DNA from: Bradyrhizobium canariense
GTDB taxonomy: Bacteria > Pseudomonadota > Alphaproteobacteria > Rhizobiales > Xanthobacteraceae
Assembly: GCF_900105125.1 (NCBI RefSeq)
Contig: NZ_LT629750.1
Span: forward strand, 5,111,001-5,175,000
Length of the DNA stretch: 64,000 bases
Direction of reading: 5' to 3'
A model generated the notes under the pieces. That model had not been told where the DNA came from, searched no databases, and saw nothing but the letters and a program-made list of their open reading frames with translations. Below are positions 20,048-30,442 of the stretch, piece by piece. Each line of letters starts with the position of its first letter. The stretch's first letter is position 1. A program made the position numbers and the translations under genes.

Positions 20048-23005
20048 TTAGTTCAGCGCCTCGTCCAAGAAAGCCTTGAGTTGCGCCAGATGCTTCGACA
20101 TCAAACCGGTGGCCGTTGCAGCAGCCGCAGCGCGACCGGCGTAACGCGGACGCCTGTTCGGCGCGTTGATCTGGTTCAGCACCCATTCGAGATAGGGCTC
20201 GATGAAATGCCACGCGCCCATGTTGCGCGGCTCTTCCTGACACCAGACGACCTCGGCGCCCTTGAACCGGCCGAGCTCCTGCACCAGCGCCTTCAGCGGC
20301 ACCGGATACAGCTGTTCGACGCGCAACAGATAGATGTCGTCGATGCCACGCTTTTCGCGCTCCTCGTAGAGATCGTAATAGACCTTGCCCGAGCACAGCA
20401 CGACGCGGCGAATCTTCGCATCCGGCACCAGCTTGATCTTCTCGTCCGGCAGCATCTGCGCGTCATCATAGAGAATGCGATGGAACGTGGTGCCGGCGCC
20501 CATTTCCTCCAGCCGCGAGACCGCACGCTTGTGCCGCAGCAGCGATTTCGGCGTCATCAGAATCAGAGGCTTGCGGATTTCACGATGCAATTGGCGGCGC
20601 AGCACGTGGAAGAAATTGGCCGGCGTGGTGGCGTAGACCACCTGCATGTTGTCTTCGGCGCACATTTGCAGGTAACGCTCGAGCCGCGCGGAGGAATGTT
20701 CCGGCCCCTGGCCTTCGTAACCATGCGGCAGCATGCAGACGAGACCCGACATCCGCAACCATTTGCGCTCGCCCGACGAGATGAACTGGTCGAACAGCAC
20801 CTGCGCGCCATTGGCGAAGTCGCCGAATTGCGCTTCCCAGATCGCCAGCGCGTTCGGCTCGGCGAGCGAATAGCCGTATTCGAAGCCGAGCACTGCTTCC
20901 TCTGAAAGCAGCGAGTTGATGACTTCGTAATGGCCCTGATCGCCGCCAAGATGATTGAACGGCGTGTAGCGGCTTTCGTCTTCCTGATCGATCAGCACCG
21001 AATGCCGCTGCGAGAAGGTGCCGCGCTCGCTGTCCTGGCCCGACAACCGGACATGATGGCCTTCCTGCAGCAAGGTGCAGAACGCCAGCCCTTCGCCAGT
21101 CGCCCAGTCGATGCCGACACCGGTATCGATCGCCTTGGCGCGATTTTCCAGGAAGCGCTGGATGGTGCGGTGAACCCTGAAGCCGTCAGGCACCTTGGTG
21201 ATCTTGCGGCCGATATCCTTCAGCACCGCGAGATCGACGCCGGTGACGCCGCGGCGCGCGTCTTCTTCCGCATCGGCCGACTTGAAGCCAGCCCATTTGC
21301 CATCGAGCCAGTCGGCCTTGTTGGGCTTGTAGCCGGAGCCGGCTTCGAGTTCGGCATCGAGCCGCGCGCGCCAGTCGGCCTTGGCCTTCTCGACTTCGCC
21401 TTCGGTCATGACGCCTTCGCCGATCAGGCGCTTGGAATAGATTTCCAGCGTCGAGGGATGCGAGGCGATCTTCTTGTACATCACCGGCTGGGTGAATGCC
21501 GGCTCATCGCCCTCATTGTGACCGTGCCTGCGATAGCAGAACATATCGATCACGACGGGCTTGTGGAATTTCTGCCGGAACTCGATCGCAACCTTGGCCG
21601 CGAACACCACCGCTTCCGGATCGTCGCCGTTCACATGGAAGATCGGCGCGTCGATCATCTTCGCCACATCGGACGGATAGGGCGAGGAACGCGAATAGCG
21701 CGGATAGGTGGTGAACCCGATCTGGTTGTTGACGATGAAGTGCAGCGAGCCGCCGGTGCGGTAGCCTTTCAGGTCGGACAGACCAAAACACTCGGCGACC
21801 ACGCCCTGGCCGGCGAACGCCGCATCACCATGCATCAGCAGCGGCAACACCGAAATGCGCTGGTCCGGCGGATCACCATGCTGATCCTGCTTGGCGCGCA
21901 CCTTGCCGAGCACCACGGGATCCACGATCTCCAGATGCGACGGATTGGCGGTCAGCGACAGATGGATCCGGTTGTTGTCGAACTCGCGATCCGACGATGC
22001 ACCGAGGTGATATTTGACGTCGCCGGAACCCTCGACCGCGTCGGGATTGGCGGAGCCGCCCTTGAATTCGTGAAACAGCGCGCGATGCGGCTTGCCCATC
22101 ACCTGCGTCAACACGTTCAGTCGGCCACGATGCGGCATGCCGACGACGATTTCCTTGACGCCGAGATTGCCGCCGCGCTTGATGATTTGTTCCAACGCCG
22201 GGATCAGCGACTCCGCGCCATCGAGACCGAACCGCTTGGTGCCGGTGAATTTGAGATCGCAGAATTTCTCGAAGCCTTCGGCTTCGACCAGCTTGTTCAG
22301 GATCGCGCGCCGGCCCTCGCGGGTAAAACTGATTTCCTTGTCCGGTCCCTCGATCCGTTCCTGAATCCAGCTCTTCTGCGCGGCGTTGGAGATGTGCATG
22401 AACTCGACGCCGAGCGTCTGGCAGTAGGTCCGTTCGCAGATCGCGACGATTTCCCGCAAGGTGGCGTATTCAAGTCCCAGCACGTGATCGAGGAAGATCT
22501 TGCGGTCGAAATCGCCGTCCACGAAGCCGTAGGAGCGCGGATCAAGCTCCTCGCGATCGCGCGGCGCCTCGATGCCGAGCGGGTCGAGCTTGGCGTGAAA
22601 ATGCCCGCGCATGCGATAGGCGCGAATCAGCATCAAGGCGCGCACCGAATCGCGGGTCGCCTGGTGGACGTCGGCCGCCGATACCTCAGCACCCTTGGCC
22701 TGCGCCTTGGCGGCAATCTTGCTGCCGACAGCCTTCTCGACCTGCGCCCAGTTGCCGTCGAGCGCGGAGGTCAGATCATCCTGCGGCGCTAGCGGCCAGT
22801 TGTCCCGGCCCCACGAGGCGCCTTCGGCGTTTTTCCGGACGTCGGCCGGGGTGTCTTTCAGGCTTTTGAAGAATTCCTGCCATTCGGGATCGACCGAGCC
22901 CGGATCCTGTTCATAGCGGGCGTAGAGGTCGTCGATATAGGCGGCGTTGGTGCCCTGCAAAAACGAGGAGAGGGCAAAAGCGGCGTTCGCGTCCTGGCGA
23001 GACAT
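20048..23005 (-). CDS. sucA: 2-oxoglutarate dehydrogenase E1 component
   Basis: A 985-residue thiamine-diphosphate enzyme that decarboxylates 2-oxoglutarate and passes the succinyl group to lipoyl-E2. The N-terminal segment NAAYIDDLYARYEQDPGSV is the E2/E3-contact helix of the family. The cofactor-binding region includes HGDAAFAGQGVVAE and IVNNQIGFTT; the C-terminal transketolase-like half contains EHSSARLERYLQM. The length is normal and there are no breaks. It follows sucD by 133 bases. Confidence 0.98.
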   Translation of the reverse strand: MSRQDANAAFALSSFLQGTNAAYIDDLYARYEQDPGSVDPEWQEFFKSLKDTPADVRKNAEGASWGRDNWPLAPQDDLTSALDGNWAQVEKAVGSKIAAKAQAKGAEVSAADVHQATRDSVRALMLIRAYRMRGHFHAKLDPLGIEAPRDREELDPRSYGFVDGDFDRKIFLDHVLGLEYATLREIVAICERTYCQTLGVEFMHISNAAQKSWIQERIEGPDKEISFTREGRRAILNKLVEAEGFEKFCDLKFTGTKRFGLDGAESLIPALEQIIKRGGNLGVKEIVVGMPHRGRLNVLTQVMGKPHRALFHEFKGGSANPDAVEGSGDVKYHLGASSDREFDNNRIHLSLTANPSHLEIVDPVVLGKVRAKQDQHGDPPDQRISVLPLLMHGDAAFAGQGVVAECFGLSDLKGYRTGGSLHFIVNNQIGFTTYPRYSRSSPYPSDVAKMIDAPIFHVNGDDPEAVVFAAKVAIEFRQKFHKPVVIDMFCYRRHGHNEGDEPAFTQPVMYKKIASHPSTLEIYSKRLIGEGVMTEGEVEKAKADWRARLDAELEAGSGYKPNKADWLDGKWAGFKSADAEEDARRGVTGVDLAVLKDIGRKITKVPDGFRVHRTIQRFLENRAKAIDTGVGIDWATGEGLAFCTLLQEGHHVRLSGQDSERGTFSQRHSVLIDQEDESRYTPFNHLGGDQGHYEVINSLLSEEAVLGFEYGYSLAEPNALAIWEAQFGDFANGAQVLFDQFISSGERKWLRMSGLVCMLPHGYEGQGPEHSSARLERYLQMCAEDNMQVVYATTPANFFHVLRRQLHREIRKPLILMTPKSLLRHKRAVSRLEEMGAGTTFHRILYDDAQMLPDEKIKLVPDAKIRRVVLCSGKVYYDLYEEREKRGIDDIYLLRVEQLYPVPLKALVQELGRFKGAEVVWCQEEPRNMGAWHFIEPYLEWVLNQINAPNRRPRYAGRAAAAATATGLMSKHLAQLKAFLDEALN

Positions 23006-23138
23006 GATGGCGTCCTGGTGGTTTCGTTTTCGCGCGTAGAAGACGGCGCAACGCCGATCCGGATACCGGATCAGCGTATTGGGGGGTGTTTACCCTATAT
23101 GGGACGAATCTTCGCCCCTAAAAGAACTAAGAATTGAA

Positions 23139-24023
23139 TTAGGATTTCAATTTTTCGACAAGGGTCTTTCCGAGCCTTGCGGGTGAGGGCGAGACGGTAA
23201 TTCCGGCCGATTCCATCGCCGCGGCCTTGGATCCGGCGTCGCCCTTGCCGCCGGAGATGATGGCGCCGGCATGGCCCATGCGGCGGCCGGGAGGGGCGGT
23301 GACGCCGGCAATAAAGCCGACCATCGGCTTCTTGCGGCCGCGCCTGGCCTCGTCTTTCAGGAACTGGGCGGCGTCCTCCTCGGCCGAGCCGCCGATCTCG
23401 CCGATCATCACGATCGAAGTGGTCTTGGGGTCGGCCAGAAACATCTCCAGCACGTCGATGAATTCGGTGCCCTTGACCGGGTCGCCGCCGATGCCGACCG
23501 CGGTGGTCTGGCCAAGGCCCTCCTGGGTGGTCTGGAACACCGCCTCATAGGTCAGCGTGCCCGAACGCGAGACGATGCCGACATTGCCGGGCTTGAAGAT
23601 GTTGGCCGGCATGATGCCGATCTTGCATTCGCCCGCCGTCATCACGCCGGGGCAATTGGGCCCGATCAGCCGCGATTTCGAGCCGCTCAACGAACGCTTG
23701 ACCCGCACCATGTCGAGCACCGGAATGCCCTCGGTGATGCAGACGATCAGCGGGATTTCGGCATCGATGGCTTCGCAGATCGCATCGGCGGCTCCCGGCG
23801 GCGGCACATAGATCACGCTGGCATCGGCGCCGGTCTTCTCGCGCGCCTCGGCCACGGTATCGAACACCGGCAGATTAAGGTGCGTGCTGCCGCCTTTGCC
23901 CGGCGAGGTGCCGCCGACCATCTTGGTGCCATAGGCGATCGCCGCTTCCGAATGGAACGTGCCATTCTTGCCGGTGAAACCCTGGCAGATAACCTTGGTG
24001 TTGTTGTCGATCAGGACGGACAT
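23139..24023 (-). CDS. sucD: Succinyl-CoA synthetase alpha subunit
   Basis: A 294-residue subunit that carries the CoA site and the phosphohistidine. The CoA-binding region contains [19 protein letters not shown] and [19 protein letters not shown] follows; the phosphorylated His is in [18 protein letters not shown] (about residue 249). Ordinarily sucC ends directly before sucD, but here a DUF1579 gene intervenes. The start [15 protein letters not shown] is standard. Confidence 0.98.
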   Translation of the reverse strand: MSVLIDNNTKVICQGFTGKNGTFHSEAAIAYGTKMVGGTSPGKGGSTHLNLPVFDTVAEAREKTGADASVIYVPPPGAADAICEAIDAEIPLIVCITEGIPVLDMVRVKRSLSGSKSRLIGPNCPGVMTAGECKIGIMPANIFKPGNVGIVSRSGTLTYEAVFQTTQEGLGQTTAVGIGGDPVKGTEFIDVLEMFLADPKTTSIVMIGEIGGSAEEDAAQFLKDEARRGRKKPMVGFIAGVTAPPGRRMGHAGAIISGGKGDAGSKAAAMESAGITVSPSPARLGKTLVEKLKS

Positions 24024-24059
24024 GGCTGGGATTGCTTTCGCGAAACGGTGGGAAAGGGG

Positions 24060-24539
24060 CTAGTGGAGGCGCCGATAGACGCCGGTGAGCACGTCGGCCC
24101 ATCCTTCGGCGTCAGGCGAAAACTGGATCTTCATGCTGTAGCTGTTGTCGTCGATGACTTCATAGACATGGCGGGCGTTGCCGCGCAGCGAACCGCGCAC
24201 GAGGATCAGCGCCTTGCCGCTCCAGCCGCCGGAAGCCGGCGACGGCGGATAGTAGCCGAGCGAATCGTGCCAGAATAATTTGTAGAGCCGGTCTTCGCGA
24301 TCGTAGGTGAACACGCCGTGGGTGGCGAAGCTTTGCTTGCCCTCGCGCATCTGCCGCGAGTCCTGAATCAGATAAAAGCCGTCGAGATCGATCCGGGCGG
24401 TGACCTGCGAAGTCGCGGGTCCGCCCGCCGTCCAGCGTGACGGATAGACCATCTCTTCGCCGGCCCACTCGCCTGCGAACACCGCGAGCCTGCGATGCTC
24501 TTCAAGCGGCTTCGGCGCGGCGAGATGGTCCTCGGCCAT
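24060..24539 (-). CDS. DUF1579 family protein inserted between sucC and sucD
   Basis: A 159-residue soluble protein with no signal peptide. The segments [51 protein letters not shown] and [10 protein letters not shown] match the pattern of DUF1579, a small beta-barrel-like family of unknown function. It starts three bases after the sucC stop and ends 36 bases before sucD, so it is almost certainly co-transcribed and probably translationally coupled to sucC. Whether it touches succinyl-CoA synthetase is not known. Confidence 0.8.
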   Translation of the reverse strand: MAEDHLAAPKPLEEHRRLAVFAGEWAGEEMVYPSRWTAGGPATSQVTARIDLDGFYLIQDSRQMREGKQSFATHGVFTYDREDRLYKLFWHDSLGYYPPSPASGGWSGKALILVRGSLRGNARHVYEVIDDNSYSMKIQFSPDAEGWADVLTGVYRRLH

Positions 24540-24542
24540 GGC

Positions 24543-25739
<1,197 letters not shown>

Positions 25740-25786
25740 ATGCGCTCCCCGAGCCCGATCGATCTATTGGCTACAGCTAAAGACGA

Positions 25787-26776
<990 letters not shown>

Positions 26777-26924
26777 TCAAGCAGGAGGATGGAAAGAAGC
26801 TGGAAGGCTGGTTATCCCTTTCGACTGATACGTTCAAGTCGGAGGCATGCTCAATTGTCGGGCCTGCCTTGATTTCGGCCAGCCAGACCAACCCTGCCCG
26901 TGCTCCGGAATGACCGCCAGGGTT

Positions 26925-28109
26925 CTACGTCTCCACCAGCCCGGTGCTGGTGCCGCTGGCCACCGAATCCTTGTGCCCGTGAGGCAGTGCCAGATAGGAT
27001 TCCGAACTCATCTCGATCAGCCGCGACGAGGTTCGCTTGAACTCGTTCGCCTCATTGCCCTCGGCCGCCAGATACAGCGAGAGCGGATCGGCCTCGGCCG
27101 AGGCCATCAACTTCACGGCATTATCATAAAGCGTGTCGATCAGCGTGATGAACCGCTTGGCCGCGTTGCGCTCGGCATAGCCCATCACGGGAATGCGGTC
27201 GATCAGGAGGGTGTGATAGTCGTGCGCGAGCCGCAAATAGTCTGACGCGGCCAGCGGCTTTTCGCAGATGTCGGCAAACGAAAATCGGGCCACGCCGTGC
27301 GCCGAACAGGGCACATGCAGGATGCGGCCCTTGATCGAAATATCGCGCGGCTTGCAGGGCGCTTTGCCGGTCATCCTCGCCCACGCCTTGTCGAGCGCGG
27401 CATCGGCATCGCGATCGGCCGGCGTCAGCCACATTTTCACACCTGCGAGCTTCTCCAGCCGGAAATCCGTGCGCGCATCGAGCCGCAGCACATCCATATG
27501 TTCCGCGATTTGCGCGATGAATGGCAGGAACAGCGACCGGTTCAGACCGCCCTTGTAGAGATCGTCAGGCGCGACGTTGGAGGTCGCCACCACCACCGTG
27601 CCGAGATCGAACAGCTTTGAGAACAGCCGCCCCAGGATCATCGCGTCCGCGATGTCGGTGACGTGGAATTCGTCGAAACATAACAGCCAGGCCTGATCGA
27701 AGATCGCATTGGCGGTGAGCCCGATCACATCGCCATCGGCGATCTCGCCGCGCGCGATATTCTGGCGAAAGCCATAGATGCGCTCATGCACCTCGGCCAT
27801 GAATTCATGGAAATGGGCGCGGCGCTTGTGCTCGACCTGGCTCTGCTGAAAAAACAGATCCATCAGCATGGTCTTGCCGCGGCCGACTTCGCCATAAACA
27901 TAGAGGCCGCGCGGCGGGCCCCCGTTCTTGTCGGCGAACAGCCGGCCGAACAGGCCCTGCTTGCGCACCGGCTTATAGCTCGCAAGCCGCTCCTCGAGGG
28001 TGGCGAATGCCTCGGCGGCCTCCGCCTGCGCGGGATCGGGTTCGATCGCGCCGGAGGAAACGAGGGATTGATAGTGCGCGTGGAAAGCAGCGGATGGGGT
28101 GGACAGCAT
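26925..28109 (-). CDS. zapE: Cell division protein ZapE (AFG1-like ATPase)
   Basis: A 394-residue AAA-type ATPase of the AFG1/ZapE family, which acts on the divisome in E. coli and on membrane protein quality control in mitochondria. The start is ATG 28109 (MLSTPSAAFHAHYQSL). Walker A is YGEVGRGKTMLMDLF (about residues 72-86) and Walker B is LLCFDEFHVTDIADAM. The conserved C-terminal block containing RLAHDYHTLLIDRIPVM is present. It follows the TCA-cycle cluster's upstream end on the same strand but is probably its own transcript. Confidence 0.93.
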   Translation of the reverse strand: MLSTPSAAFHAHYQSLVSSGAIEPDPAQAEAAEAFATLEERLASYKPVRKQGLFGRLFADKNGGPPRGLYVYGEVGRGKTMLMDLFFQQSQVEHKRRAHFHEFMAEVHERIYGFRQNIARGEIADGDVIGLTANAIFDQAWLLCFDEFHVTDIADAMILGRLFSKLFDLGTVVVATSNVAPDDLYKGGLNRSLFLPFIAQIAEHMDVLRLDARTDFRLEKLAGVKMWLTPADRDADAALDKAWARMTGKAPCKPRDISIKGRILHVPCSAHGVARFSFADICEKPLAASDYLRLAHDYHTLLIDRIPVMGYAERNAAKRFITLIDTLYDNAVKLMASAEADPLSLYLAAEGNEANEFKRTSSRLIEMSSESYLALPHGHKDSVASGTSTGLVET

Positions 28110-28291
28110 GGTCCACCTTTCGGCCCCAGGCTCACGAAAATTGCAAGTCATGAATTGATGCAGGGGCTATGCGGCTATGAGCGTCGGGGTACCGCTGCGC
28201 CGCTAAGCGCAGACCGCCGCCCCGCAAAAACCGGTATCCAAAGACGTGCTCCGCACCTTAACCGGAGACGACCGCGCCTGCCCTCAAGCCC

Positions 28292-28828
28292 TTACGCGCA
28301 CAGCGCGTAGGAATCCTCGACCACATAGGGTCCGCCGCCGGTAGAAGCGCGGGAAGAGAACAGCACGAAGCGCGAGGCGGTAAACACCTTGCTCGGGAAA
28401 TAGCCGCGCACCGACAAATAATCCGCGACATCCTGGCTTGAGGCGTCGTGCAGCCGCGCCAGGGTCACGTGCGGCGTGAATTTCCGCCCTTCGGGATCGA
28501 GCCCGATCCGCTGCATCAACCGTTCCAGTTCCGCCTGCAGCTCGATCAAGGGCCGGCTGGGCGCGATGGAGGCGACCACCGCACGCGGCTTGCGCCCGCC
28601 AAAGCTCGACAGCCCCTGCAGCTTGACCTCGAAAGGCTTGCGGTTGATCCGAAACAGCATCGAAGCGATCTCGTTGGCGGAGATGCCGTCGATGTCGCCG
28701 ATGAAGCGCAAGGTGACGTGATAATTTTCGGGATCGACCCAGCGTGCGCCCGGAAGGCCGCCACGCAAATTGGAAAGTGTCTGGCCGATCTCGGCCGGAA
28801 CTTCCAGTCCAGTGAACAAACGCGGCAT
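28292..28828 (-). CDS. thpR: RNA 2',3'-cyclic phosphodiesterase (2H family)
   Basis: A 178-residue 2H phosphoesterase of the LigT/ThpR type. The start is ATG 28828 (MPRLFTGLEVPAEIG). The two HxT motifs are HVTLRFIGDI (about residue 41) and HVTLARLHD (about residue 126). The family hydrolyses 2',3'-cyclic phosphodiester RNA ends to 2'-phosphomonoesters. It is a single gene, convergent with none; the 182 bases to zapE show no clear features. Confidence 0.9.
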   Translation of the reverse strand: MPRLFTGLEVPAEIGQTLSNLRGGLPGARWVDPENYHVTLRFIGDIDGISANEIASMLFRINRKPFEVKLQGLSSFGGRKPRAVVASIAPSRPLIELQAELERLMQRIGLDPEGRKFTPHVTLARLHDASSQDVADYLSVRGYFPSKVFTASRFVLFSSRASTGGGPYVVEDSYALCA

Positions 28829-29004
28829 CGCAAAATCCCCGATGCGGAGGTGCAAGCTTTTTGAGGCTTACACCTGAAACGAACCCGGTGACGAATCACC
28901 GATACTTATTTTTACCGTAGTTATGTGACTCTGCGAAGCATCAGGCGTTAACGGGCGATAAACCATCGGAAAAAACACGGGGTAACGTTATCGCTGCCCG
29001 TTTT

Positions 29005-29709
29005 TCAGCTGTGTTGCCCGCCGATCGAACCAACGAGTGCCTCCACACTGGGCAAAATGTTTTTCACGATCACATCGACGCCCTCCGCCGTCGGATGCAT
29101 GCCGTCGGCCTGATTGAGCTTGGCGTCGGCCGCGACGCCCTCGAGGAAAAACGGATAAAGCGGCACCGCGAACGATTTCGCAAGGTCCGGATAGATCGCG
29201 TTGAACTGTGCCGCATAGTCGCTGCCGTAATTCGGCGGCGCCACCATCCCGCACAAGAGAACCGCGATCTTGCGCGCCTTCAGCCGCGTCAGGATATCCG
29301 ATAGCGCGGCGCGTGTGATCTTGGGGTCGATACCGCGCAAGGCATCATTGGCGCCGAGTTCGAGGATGACGGCCTCGGTGCCGTCAGGCACCGACCAATC
29401 GAGCCGGTCGCGGCCGCCTGAACTGGTATCGCCGGATACCCCGGCGTTGCTCATGTCGACCTCTATACCTTTGGTCTTTAACGCCTTTTGCAGCTGCTCC
29501 GGGAATGCGGCGGAGCCCAACAGGCCAAGGCCGGCGCTTAGCGAATCGCCCAGCACCACCATCTTGATTGGCTTTGCGGCCGGAGGCGCCGGCGTCTGCG
29601 CCAATCCCGTTTGTGCCGTCATCAAGCCCATAATCAACACGAGTATGTGCACGAGCATCCGCGTTCGGCCCTCGACCGCGGCGGCGAAAGTGCCATATGA
29701 CCGAACCAT
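29005..29709 (-). CDS. tesA: Arylesterase / TesA-type GDSL lipase
   Basis: A periplasmic SGNH hydrolase. Family blocks are present in order: VVLGDSLSAGLGL with the nucleophilic Ser, ELGANDALRG, and DGMHPTAEG with Asp and His. A signal peptide is seen in MLVHILVLIMGLMTAQTGLAQ. Two starts are plausible: ATG 29709 (234 residues; shares the bases CATG with the divergent ABC gene start) or the internal ATG at 29658, which begins exactly at the signal peptide (217 residues). The divergent pairing with a YbbA/YbbP-type exporter is conserved with E. coli tesA. Confidence 0.9.
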   Translation of the reverse strand: MVRSYGTFAAAVEGRTRMLVHILVLIMGLMTAQTGLAQTPAPPAAKPIKMVVLGDSLSAGLGLLGSAAFPEQLQKALKTKGIEVDMSNAGVSGDTSSGGRDRLDWSVPDGTEAVILELGANDALRGIDPKITRAALSDILTRLKARKIAVLLCGMVAPPNYGSDYAAQFNAIYPDLAKSFAVPLYPFFLEGVAADAKLNQADGMHPTAEGVDVIVKNILPSVEALVGSIGGQHS

Positions 29710-30442
29710 GGACAGTCTCATCGAACCCTCGTCATTGGCCGGCCTCGAGCCGGACACCATCTCGATCTCGAACGTCAATCTCTCGCTGGGCACAGGAGCC
29801 GCCCGCGTTCATATCCTGAAAGATATCAGCCTGAGTGTGGCATCCGGCGAAGCGATCGGCCTGATCGGGCCATCGGGCTCGGGGAAATCCACGCTTCTGA
29901 TGGTGATGGCGGGGCTGGAACGCCCCGACAGCGGAGAGGTGGTGGTCAACGGCACGCCGTTCAATGCCCTCGACGAGGACGCGCTGGCGCGCTTCCGCGG
30001 TCGTCAGGTCGGTATCGTGTTCCAGTCGTTTCATCTGATCCCGACCATGACGGCGCTGGAGAATGTCGCGGTGCCGCTGGAACTCGCCGGCAATCCCGAT
30101 GCGTCGGAGCGCGCCGCGCAGGAACTTACATCGGTCGGCCTTGGCCACCGCTTGCACCACTATCCCACCCAATTGTCCGGCGGCGAGCAGCAACGGGTCG
30201 CGTTGGCCCGCGCACTGGCGCCGGATCCCGCTATCCTCGTCGCCGACGAGCCCACCGGCAACCTCGACGAGGCCACCGGCAAGCAGATCGTCGATCTCCT
30301 GTTCACCAAGCACGCCGAGCGCGGCATGACGCTGGTGCTGGTGACCCACGACACCTCGCTGGCGCAGCGTTGCGATCGCGTGGTGCGGCTGCGCTCGGGC
30401 CGCATCGACGGGCAGACAGCGGACCGCAAAGCGGCTTCATGA
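29708..30442 (+). CDS. ABC transporter ATP-binding protein (YbbA/LolD type)
   Basis: A 244-residue ATPase. Walker A GPSGSGKSTLLMVMAG lies at about residues 58-73, the Q-loop at VFQSFHLIP, the signature LSGGEQQRVALARAL, Walker B ILVADEPTGNLDE and the H-loop LVTHD. It belongs to the MacB/LolD class that powers mechanotransmission or lipid release rather than classical transport. ATGA overlap with the next gene shows a two-gene operon. Confidence 0.93.
   Translation: MDSLIEPSSLAGLEPDTISISNVNLSLGTGAARVHILKDISLSVASGEAIGLIGPSGSGKSTLLMVMAGLERPDSGEVVVNGTPFNALDEDALARFRGRQVGIVFQSFHLIPTMTALENVAVPLELAGNPDASERAAQELTSVGLGHRLHHYPTQLSGGEQQRVALARALAPDPAILVADEPTGNLDEATGKQIVDLLFTKHAERGMTLVLVTHDTSLAQRCDRVVRLRSGRIDGQTADRKAAS

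Noticed and set aside
20930..22792. 620-codon frame antisense to sucA
   Set aside because: Shadow frame; no recognisable domain.
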